The notes beneath the pieces were generated by a model. The model made no database searches. It saw nothing but the letters and a program-made list of their open reading frames with translations, and had not been told where the DNA came from. Below are positions 1 through 4,287 of a stretch of DNA of 9,023 nt, piece after piece (position 1 is the stretch's first letter; each line of letters opens with the position of its first letter). The stretch is from positions 1 through 9,023 of the forward strand of contig JAGODU010000161.1 of the NCBI GenBank assembly GCA_017998095.1. Direction: 5' to 3'. The DNA comes from Prolixibacteraceae bacterium (lineage in GTDB: Bacteria; Bacteroidota; Bacteroidia; Bacteroidales; Prolixibacteraceae). A program made the position numbers and the translations under genes.

Positions 1-243
1 TTTTATAAATCTGACTTTTACAGGCAGAAAATTATTTTCCAGAATTTTTCACTTGACCATTTTTTTTGAGACCTGAATTCTGTCTCGAATTCACTTTTTA
101 AGTATTTATAGTAAAGCAACACCTGCTCCACCAGCACTGCATATTGACGGGTACGGGGGGGGTATCCCCCATAGGGGTGGATACGACTGGGGTGAGGTAT
201 GTCGTACAATATGAATTATTAAAGGATTAAAATATAAGCCGTT
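1..243. other. Non-coding leader region, no supported gene
   Basis: No convincing gene. Minus-strand reading frames here are short, proline/tyrosine-rich through the G/C runs and resemble nothing I know. Two GAATTC hexamers (75-80, 87-92) lie beside a GAGAC/GTCTC inverted pair (68-72, 82-86). The last 35 bases before the gene at 244 are AT-rich, but I could not assign a clear TAnnTTTG box, so the promoter of the downstream pair is not identified. Confidence 0.5.
151..184. repeat. GC-rich hairpin with a G8 run
   Basis: Eight consecutive G (155-162) are followed by TAT and five C (166-170), then ATA and GGGG (174-177). Two alternative hairpins compete: GGGGG/CCCCC (158-162 with 166-170) and GTATCC/GGATAC (162-167 with 179-184), the latter enclosing CCCC-ATA-GGGG. 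It stands out in AT-rich surroundings, about 60 bases upstream of the gene at 244. It could be a leader hairpin, a terminator-like element of an unseen upstream gene, or a slippage-prone tract. Confidence 0.5.
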
Positions 244-621
244 ATGAATGAATACCCAAACACTTTGGATGACCTTGTGACTGATATGGAACTTAACCCA
301 GACAAGTACAAACATCTTCAATTTATTTTAAACCGCCAGAAACACATGAATCTGGGACTGGGGCAGTTTTATCTGGTAGTGAATGAAGTTGGCTTCGGTT
401 TATACCGATTGAATGATGTAGATTACCACAACGGTATTGTTCGGTTGTCATTCACAAATCCTGCAACTGACAATAGTGCTGATATAAGTCTGGACATATC
501 CAATAAACATCCGCAGACATTCTTGATAAACTGGAAAGACATAGAGGATATGGTTTATTCAGGAATAGTAACAAATTATTCAGATAATGAACTGCTTGAA
601 CTTAATAATGAGTTGACATGA
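244..621 (+). CDS. Small unknown protein, first of a coupled pair
   Basis: A 125-residue soluble, acidic protein with no signal peptide or membrane segment. I do not recognise a family. Residues from about 25 to 110 share a pattern with the next gene: an LxFIL segment followed by polar residues, a Y/F-H-x-x-(D)G-(I/V)-(V/I)-x-LS strand motif near the middle, and a W-x-x-I-x-D segment near the end, suggesting two distant copies of one alpha+beta fold. Its stop overlaps the start of the next gene as ATGA (618-621), so the two are very probably translated together from one mRNA. The ATG at 244 is the first in frame. Function unknown; small paired genes like this are often accessory or defence cargo, but nothing in the residues proves that. 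Confidence 0.75.
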   Translation: MNEYPNTLDDLVTDMELNPDKYKHLQFILNRQKHMNLGLGQFYLVVNEVGFGLYRLNDVDYHNGIVRLSFTNPATDNSADISLDISNKHPQTFLINWKDIEDMVYSGIVTNYSDNELLELNNELT

Positions 622-965
622 GTAACGCTAAATACATTAATAGTTCAGGAAGAAAAGTAATAGAATATTATCCACCAGATTCAATTATGGTTGACCTTCA
701 TTTCATTCTCACGCAAAACAGGATGCTGACCCGTAATATGCCATATATGGTACTTGAAAAAAGGATAGCGGGAGACCATGTGACAGCAATTCGACTGCTT
801 GAATTTCATGAAAAGGATGGCGTTATCTCGCTTTCAGTTCAAGAACTTGAAAGTAAAAAGAAGTATCTCCTTTCAGCAAATATGGATTATGATGGGGATA
901 TGTGGATTTGGTCAATTGCTGATTATCCAACCCTAATGGCAGGGACAGTTAAAATGACAGGTTAA
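618..965 (+). CDS. Small unknown protein, second of a coupled pair
   Basis: A 115-residue protein, no signal peptide or membrane helix, not recognised. It begins inside the ATGA overlap with the preceding gene, which fixes the start. Visible parallels with that neighbour: LHFIL at residues 27-31, FHEKDGVISLSV in the middle, and WIWSIADYP towards the C-terminus, each matching a similar segment in the same order upstream. This looks like an old duplication in which the two products may form a heteromeric complex. The gene ends four bases from the end of the SecB-like gene on the other strand, with no hairpin between them, so read-through antisense transcription into either unit is possible. Confidence 0.75.
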   Translation: MSNAKYINSSGRKVIEYYPPDSIMVDLHFILTQNRMLTRNMPYMVLEKRIAGDHVTAIRLLEFHEKDGVISLSVQELESKKKYLLSANMDYDGDMWIWSIADYPTLMAGTVKMTG

Positions 966-969
966 AAAT

Positions 970-1395
970 TTAATCGGTTACAGTTTCAATGTTTTTTCTC
1001 AACTGCTCTGCAAGACCAATAAGATTCATTGTTGGCAACAAAATGGGTTTATTGCCAGATTGGGTAGTAAGGGTGCTGATATAAGACCTTATATATGGAA
1101 AAACGAGAGCAGGAGCATTAGTGACAAAATACTTCATCAACCCTTCCATTTCAGTTAGTTCGGCTTTAATTGCAAAGGTTGACTCAGTTTCAATTTCAAT
1201 GAAATCTTTTTTGTCTTGAGCAGTCTGGACATTAACAGTTAAGAATAATTTGAAAATATTTGTTTTAACGAAATGCTTTCCACTGGCATTAAAACTAATG
1301 CCCAGTTCAGTTCCAATAAAATCGAGAAAAGTAAAGTGACTTTTCTGTACTTTAAATTCAACAAAACTAAATGATGATTTTTCGGCTGGTATCAT
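970..1395 (-). CDS. SecB-like chaperone (probable TAC chaperone)
   Basis: A 141-residue protein resembling the SecB export-chaperone family, whose tetramers bind unfolded polypeptides in the cytoplasm. The diagnostic stretch is residues 94-125: A-P-A-L-V-F-P-Y-I-R followed by SYISTLT, then a KPILLPTMNL segment. E. coli SecB has the equivalent APNxLFPYxRE and the xLxLxPVNF segment. The N-terminal part (SFVEFKVQKSHF, then beta-strand-like segments) fits the SecB fold, and the length is normal for the family. It is the third gene of a minus-strand operon, its ATG overlapping the stop of the preceding gene (ATGA on the minus strand, 1392-1395). Bacteroidota generally lack a housekeeping SecB, and SecB-like proteins inside small operons are known as chaperones of toxin-antitoxin-chaperone systems (M. 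tuberculosis Rv1957), so a role guarding the neighbouring protein is more likely than general export. Family call fairly sure; role inferred. Confidence 0.83.
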   Translation of the reverse strand: MIPAEKSSFSFVEFKVQKSHFTFLDFIGTELGISFNASGKHFVKTNIFKLFLTVNVQTAQDKKDFIEIETESTFAIKAELTEMEGLMKYFVTNAPALVFPYIRSYISTLTTQSGNKPILLPTMNLIGLAEQLRKNIETVTD

Positions 1396-1826
1396 GCTGC
1401 TAAAGCGTAAAAATCTTCTGTCTGAACAGATGCAAAAAATTCATTGTTTGCTATAAGTCCCATCAAATAAGTATTAAAATCGGGTATCAAAAAATTATTA
1501 ACAGTGATTGGGTTAAAATACATCCTCTCAATCAAATCATCGGTTGTAATCAGATACGAGTTTTTAATCACCCGAAATTCAAGATATTCCATATCAGAGA
1601 TTTCCGAAATGAAGGCAATCGTGCCCCCTAATCCAGATTCATAATAATTTATTGAGGTTTCAGCACTGAACTTAACGAATTCTTCATTATTGAAAATGTT
1701 GGATGAAGGAATATAAATAAAACTCGCTTCCGAAAGTTCATCATAGGAGTACCTACACTCAGACAAATTCGGGAAAAGTTCAAATAATCTGCTGGTAATG
1801 AAATTAATATACTCAGTTCTGGTCAT
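1392..1826 (-). CDS. Unknown protein with ssrA-like C-terminus; candidate chaperone-addicted antitoxin
   Basis: A 144-residue protein of unrecognised family. I prefer the ATG at 1826 (MTRTEYINF...), which overlaps the end of the HEPN gene by 14 bases; an upstream ATG at 1868 would add 14 residues and overlap by 56 bases. The last ~35 residues are rich in F, Y, L, I and A and the protein ends D-F-Y-A-L-A-A. YALAA is identical to the end of the E. coli ssrA degradation tag (AANDENYALAA), recognised by ClpX. In mycobacterial TAC systems the antitoxin carries a C-terminal chaperone-addiction segment that SecB-like chaperone shields from ClpXP. Position between a HEPN gene and a SecB-like gene, plus this tail, suggests the antitoxin. 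No DNA-binding motif or MNT nucleotidyltransferase motif (GSxxxG) is visible. It could instead be the toxin or a third effector. Confidence 0.75.
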   Translation of the reverse strand: MTRTEYINFITSRLFELFPNLSECRYSYDELSEASFIYIPSSNIFNNEEFVKFSAETSINYYESGLGGTIAFISEISDMEYLEFRVIKNSYLITTDDLIERMYFNPITVNNFLIPDFNTYLMGLIANNEFFASVQTEDFYALAA

Positions 1827-2265
1827 ATTTATAAATTCTTTTAAGAATTTTATGTACTGTTTCAGCATAGTTTAATGCGCTATCGCTCTTATCTTTTTCG
1901 ATAATTATAGGCTTATAGTCAGCATTGTTCCTCAAACTTTTTAACTTACTAATATTTTCATTAAACTCCTGTGCGTCTTTAAGTTGCTTGAGACTTATGA
2001 TGCTTTTGTGGATATATCTGATTAAGTAATCATGCTCCGATGGTTGGACTTTTCTTCCATTTAAAATATAACTCTCTGTTTCCCGATTTTGAATTATATC
2101 CGAATCGGTTAAGCCAAAGTCGGATAGAATTATATATTTTATTGCCTGAAAGCATGAATAATAACTACAATGAACACTCGAACAATGATGTCTATTTGGC
2201 AATTCTTTTAATACAGAAGCCGCATCAAGATTGGTTATTGCCTTGTCTCTCAGTTGTCTACACAT
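1813..2265 (-). CDS. HEPN-fold protein, candidate toxin
   Basis: About 150 residues, all-alpha in appearance. An S-Y-Y-S-C-F-Q-A-I-K-Y-I helix (where HEPN proteins have SxYYAxFxAAxAL), an H-D-Y-L-I-R-Y-I segment and a late L-R-N-N-A-D-Y motif (residues 111-117 from this start) together mark the HEPN superfamily. Many HEPN proteins are toxins, often RNases with an R-x4-6-H motif; here the motif reads R-N-N-A-D-Y without the histidine, a form common in the COG1895/COG2250-like branch, so RNase activity is not assured. An ATG at 2301 is in frame, but it lies inside the predicted -7 promoter box, so the ATG at 2263-2265 is chosen. First gene of the three-gene operon; its 3' end overlaps the next gene. 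Alternative role: accessory or antitoxin partner. Confidence 0.72.
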   Translation of the reverse strand: MCRQLRDKAITNLDAASVLKELPNRHHCSSVHCSYYSCFQAIKYIILSDFGLTDSDIIQNRETESYILNGRKVQPSEHDYLIRYIHKSIISLKQLKDAQEFNENISKLKSLRNNADYKPIIIEKDKSDSALNYAETVHKILKRIYKYDQN

Positions 2266-2298
2266 TATGGTCTGAGAAAAATGGATTGCAAATGTAAT

Positions 2299-2330
2299 CA
2301 AATTTATAAAGATTCAGAAAAATACAAAAA
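2299..2330 (-). promoter_or_regulatory. Bacteroidota-type promoter of the HEPN/SecB-like operon
   Basis: On the minus strand TTTTTG (2325-2330) is followed after 18 bases by TAAATTTG (2299-2306), matching the -33 TTTG and -7 TAnnTTTG arrangement of Bacteroidota primary-sigma promoters. Transcription would begin around 2290-2293, leaving a leader of roughly 25-28 bases to the ATG at 2265. A second TAnnTTTG match (TACATTTG, 2289-2296) lies just downstream without a spaced -33 partner. Confidence 0.6.
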
Positions 2331-2487
2331 GATTTCACACTAATTGTCATCCCACTTAAAAAATTGATGCCTTTTATTACTGAACAATAAAAATTAGGTT
2401 TGGTTTAAAAATAACAATCAATGATAAATTCGGCTTGAACCTTTGTTTGGTGATTCATTACTATCCGATTCCTTTACTGAAATTATA
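2331..2487. other. Intergenic region between recombinase 3' end and HEPN operon promoter
   Basis: No gene is visible. The stretch is AT-rich. It contains one copy of the 12-bp direct repeat that recurs on the other side of the recombinase gene. I see no convincing intrinsic terminator for the recombinase gene. Confidence 0.5.
2426..2437 (+). repeat. 12-bp direct repeat, copy 1 (AAATTCGGCTTG)
   Basis: Exact match to 3111-3122 in the same orientation. The two copies bracket the serine recombinase gene, 51 bases past its stop codon and 48 bases before its start codon. One or two exact 12-base matches are expected by chance in a window this size, so the near-symmetric placement, not the match itself, is the reason for listing it. 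Possible core or footprint of recombination. Confidence 0.4.
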
Positions 2488-3063
2488 CTATTTGAGCAAA
2501 TACGAGTAAACTGTACCCCGACTGATAGTTAATGCTTTTGAGATACCTGATACACTTATACCTTCAATTTTCATTTTCTTGATTTTTTCTACTTTAGTTT
2601 CTTCCAGTGTGGGTCGACCCCCAACTCTCCCCTGCTGTCGTGCTCTGGCTAACCCAGCATGTACCCGTTCTGAAATTCGAATCCGCTCCTGCTTCGCCAG
2701 TGTTGACAACAATGCGATAATCACATCCGCAAAAATTCCGCTTGAGTCGATATATTGCTCGGTGTAACTCTTGTACATAACATTATAGTCATCCAACATT
2801 TGGAGATAACGGATAGTATCACGAGTGCCAGAACGACTAAACCTGTCAAGAGAATAGAACAGCAACAAAGAAAATTTATGCTTTGAAGCATCTGACAGCA
2901 TTCTGCTAAACTCAGGGCGTTTTGCTGATGCACCAGAAATTATATCAGCGTAAATTTCAACTATTTCATATTTCATTTTATCACAATAATCCTGAAGTAT
3001 CAGACGCTGGTTGTCCAATTCCGAAGATTCCTTTGAGATTCGTAAGTAAAGTGCGACTTTCAT
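2488..3063 (-). CDS. Small serine recombinase (resolvase/invertase family)
   Basis: A 191-residue site-specific recombinase that would cut and rejoin DNA through a serine-phosphodiester intermediate. The N-terminal catalytic domain (about 1-135) shows Y-L-R-I-S with nucleophile Ser10 and Arg8, the S-L-D-R-F-S-R segment at 71-77 with active-site arginines R74 and R77, and a KQERIRISER helix start at 124-133, followed by the long dimerisation helix. After the GGRP linker (148-151) comes a Hin/resolvase-type helix-turn-helix (about 158-190: GISVSGISKALTISRGTVYSYLL). Length and layout match resolvase/DNA invertase proteins, not the large integrases. It could resolve multimers of a plasmid or transposon or invert a nearby segment; no clear pair of inversion sites was found. 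The short direct repeat around the gene may be relevant. Confidence 0.95.
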   Translation of the reverse strand: MKVALYLRISKESSELDNQRLILQDYCDKMKYEIVEIYADIISGASAKRPEFSRMLSDASKHKFSLLLFYSLDRFSRSGTRDTIRYLQMLDDYNVMYKSYTEQYIDSSGIFADVIIALLSTLAKQERIRISERVHAGLARARQQGRVGGRPTLEETKVEKIKKMKIEGISVSGISKALTISRGTVYSYLLK

Positions 3064-3080
3064 ATTGTTGTCTATTTAGT

Positions 3081-3214
3081 GTTCAAAAATCGGATGTTAT
3101 TTGCACAGTAAAATTCGGCTTGTAAAATCCCCATTTTTCGGGCATTTCAGACGGGTAAATTTTGATAGGTTTTTTGAACAGTCCATTTTCTTGTATTTCA
3201 AAGTTTAATTTGAA
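3081..3214. repeat. Cluster of TTCAAA-type inverted repeats upstream of the recombinase
   Basis: GTTCAAAAA (3081-3089) is the exact reverse complement of TTTTTGAAC (3171-3179), and TTCAAA (3197-3202) faces TTTGAA (3209-3214) across six bases. The cluster lies between the recombinase start and the small gene at 3205. Several similar half-sites with irregular spacing resemble the multi-subsite res regions of resolvases, but AT-rich sequence makes this kind of match easy. The last pair overlaps the stop of the small gene and could also be a weak hairpin. Confidence 0.35.
3111..3122 (+). repeat. 12-bp direct repeat, copy 2 (AAATTCGGCTTG)
   Basis: Partner of 2426-2437 on the far side of the recombinase gene, 48 bases upstream of its start codon. 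Similarity does not extend convincingly beyond the 12 bases. Confidence 0.4.
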
Positions 3215-3396
3215 GAACAGGCGTAAAAACTCGTATATATATTATCAAACGGCATGAAGTTCTTCTTTAACTCAACTTTTGCCACGCCAACAATTTCACT
3301 TCCTTCCATGAACATCAATATCATATATGCGATATCGAAGTCATCATCGACTGGATGAGTGATTATATGTAATATGCGTTTGTTTTGGTGTTTCAT
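3205..3396 (-). CDS. Small unknown protein, divergent from XRE regulator
   Basis: A 63-residue acidic-then-basic protein (MKHQNKRILHIITHPVDDDF...) of unrecognised family, with no membrane segment. I keep it because it has its own promoter: TATCTTTG on the minus strand (3416-3423), an ideal Bacteroidota -7 box, about 20 bases upstream of the ATG, though no good -33 element is present. The start region faces a divergent XRE gene across a shared 11-bp inverted repeat, an arrangement typical of a regulator and its target. It may be a small toxin-like or anti-repressor-like partner of that regulator, which is speculation. Confidence 0.5.
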   Translation of the reverse strand: MKHQNKRILHIITHPVDDDFDIAYMILMFMEGSEIVGVAKVELKKNFMPFDNIYTSFYACSSN

Positions 3397-3399
3397 AGC

Positions 3400-3454
3400 A
3401 GCCTATTATACTGGGCAAAGATATGCTATTTTTTGTAACCTAATATAATAGGCT
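3400..3454. promoter_or_regulatory. Divergent promoter region with 11-bp perfect inverted repeat operator
   Basis: AGCCTATTATA (3400-3410) and its exact reverse complement TATAATAGGCT (3444-3454) are separated by 33 bases, about four and a half helical turns centre to centre. The left arm sits at the expected start of leftward transcription (-7 box TATCTTTG, 3416-3423 minus); the right arm lies just upstream of the rightward -7 box TACCTTTG (3463-3470). A dimer of the adjacent XRE protein bound at both arms could control both genes. Confidence 0.6.
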
Positions 3455-3462
3455 ACATTTCT

Positions 3463-3470
3463 TACCTTTG
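3463..3470 (+). promoter_or_regulatory. -7 box (TACCTTTG) of the first XRE gene
   Basis: Exact TAnnTTTG match ending 15 bases before the ATG at 3486. A TTTTTTG at 3429-3435 is 27 bases upstream, too far for a standard -33 element, so the promoter may be weak or activator dependent. The box contains the in-frame TTG (3468-3470) that would otherwise look like an alternative start, which argues against that start. Confidence 0.55.
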
Positions 3471-3485
3471 AGAAAAATATTTATT

Positions 3486-3731
3486 ATGAAACCTGCTGAA
3501 ATTGACCCTGAATACAAAGAATTGTTTGATGAAATAGGGGCAAAAATTAGAGAACTTAGGAATAAGAAGGGTATTAGTTATAAAAAGATGGCAGAAGAAA
3601 TCGGTTTCGACAGGAATACCGTAAATTTAATTGAACTCGGTAAAACAAACTTTCAGTTCCTGACCCTGCTCCGAATCCTCAAGTACCATAATATTTCATT
3701 TTTTCAGTTTGTTGAATCGCTAAAGCGTTAA
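3486..3731 (+). CDS. XRE-family (HTH_3) transcriptional regulator
   Basis: An 81-residue protein that is essentially one Cro/C1-type helix-turn-helix: I-G-A-K-I-R-E-L-R-N-K-K-G-I-S-Y-K-K-M-A at residues 17-36 and recognition-helix region R-N-T-V-N-L-I-E-L-G-K at 43-53, with a final helix pair. The ATG at 3486 is used; an in-frame TTG at 3468 falls inside the -7 box. The protein probably binds as a dimer to the inverted repeat just upstream and regulates itself and the divergent small gene. Size resembles phage Cro-type repressors, controller proteins and small antitoxins. Confidence 0.85.
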   Translation: MKPAEIDPEYKELFDEIGAKIRELRNKKGISYKKMAEEIGFDRNTVNLIELGKTNFQFLTLLRILKYHNISFFQFVESLKR

Positions 3732-3943
3732 GAAATCTGCATGCGGGGCGGACATTTGCGGATTTTTGCCCTTTAAGGAACGAAATATGCTCAGTTAAGC
3801 GTTAAAAGCCACAATTCCCGACAAGTTTATTCACAAGTTGAGTACAATAAAACGGTATTCTGGTGCTAAATTAGTACCAGATTTGATAATTAAGGTTCAT
3901 CTTAATCCACACTTTAAGGTATTTATAGGAAACCAAAAAAATT
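3732..3943 (+). other. Intergenic region between the two XRE genes
   Basis: No gene seen. It starts with a GC-richer patch in which GCGGA occurs twice exactly ten bases apart (3748-3752, 3758-3762). AAGCGTTAA occurs at the end of the preceding gene (3723-3731) and again at 3797-3805. ATTAAG (3889-3894) faces CTTAAT (3901-3906). The main feature, a 23-bp palindrome at 3859-3881, is listed separately. I found no exact TAnnTTTG box for the gene at 3944. Confidence 0.5.
3859..3881. promoter_or_regulatory. 23-bp near-perfect palindrome, candidate operator
   Basis: TCTGGTGCTAA (3859-3869), a central A, then TTAGTACCAGA (3871-3881): 10 of 11 arm positions pair. It lies 62 bases upstream of the second XRE gene and has the size and symmetry of a Cro/C1 or controller-protein operator, so autoregulation by that protein is the simplest reading. 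Confidence 0.55.
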
Positions 3944-4186
3944 ATGTCAAGAAGAAGAATTCCAGAATACCATTTAAAGAGATTTGAAGAGATTACAGGC
4001 TTCGTAAGAAATTACCGCATAAATGATGGGTTAACTCAAGCAGAATTTAGCGACATGTCGAATACACATGTTAATACATTACAGAGATTTGAAAAATGTG
4101 ATAAAAATATCACACTCGTCACGTTCTTCAATTTCATCGATGCTATGGATATGACACTTGAGGAGTTCTTTGAAGGTATGGAATGA
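3944..4186 (+). CDS. Second XRE-family regulator
   Basis: An 80-residue HTH_3 protein: ITGFVRNYRINDGLTQAEFS (residues 17-36) leads into T-H-V-N-T-L-Q-R-F-E (41-50), the canonical GLTQxEF...xxxTxxRxE pattern, followed by a C-terminal helical segment ending in TLEEFFEGME. It is related in layout to the XRE protein upstream but clearly diverged. It lies 101 bases before the methyltransferase fusion gene and behind its own palindromic candidate operator, the arrangement of controller (C) proteins that time methyltransferase expression; no restriction enzyme partner is visible next to it. A role as mobile-element repressor is equally possible. Confidence 0.85.
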   Translation: MSRRRIPEYHLKRFEEITGFVRNYRINDGLTQAEFSDMSNTHVNTLQRFEKCDKNITLVTFFNFIDAMDMTLEEFFEGME

Positions 4187-4232
4187 ATGTGATACAATTA
4201 CCTTCTCAAATTCACCCGCTTCTGGGTTAATC

Positions 4233-4260
4233 ATGGAATTTCCATTTCATTTAATTAAAT
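4233..4260. promoter_or_regulatory. Two adjacent palindromes upstream of the methyltransferase gene
   Basis: ATGGAA-T-TTCCAT (4233-4245) is a perfect 6+6 palindrome around one base, and ATTTAATTAAAT (4249-4260) is a perfect 12-bp palindrome. They end 27 bases before the ATG at 4288, a place where binding would control that gene. The second is pure A/T and could be fortuitous. Confidence 0.4.
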
Positions 4261-4287
4261 TTCGACCTAATTATTATATTTTTTGCA

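Noticed and set aside
18..321. Two minus-strand reading frames (63 and 71 residues) over the GC-rich hairpin
   Set aside because: Composition is driven by the G/C runs (P/Y/G-rich), they overlap each other and the start of the gene at 244, and resemble no known protein.
970..2265. MNT/HEPN toxin-antitoxin pair
   Set aside because: The gene next to HEPN lacks the nucleotidyltransferase GSxxxG...DxD signature, and the third gene is SecB-like.
2040..2297. Plus-strand 85-residue reading frame
   Set aside because: It is entirely antisense to the HEPN gene, whose motifs, operon context and promoter are convincing.
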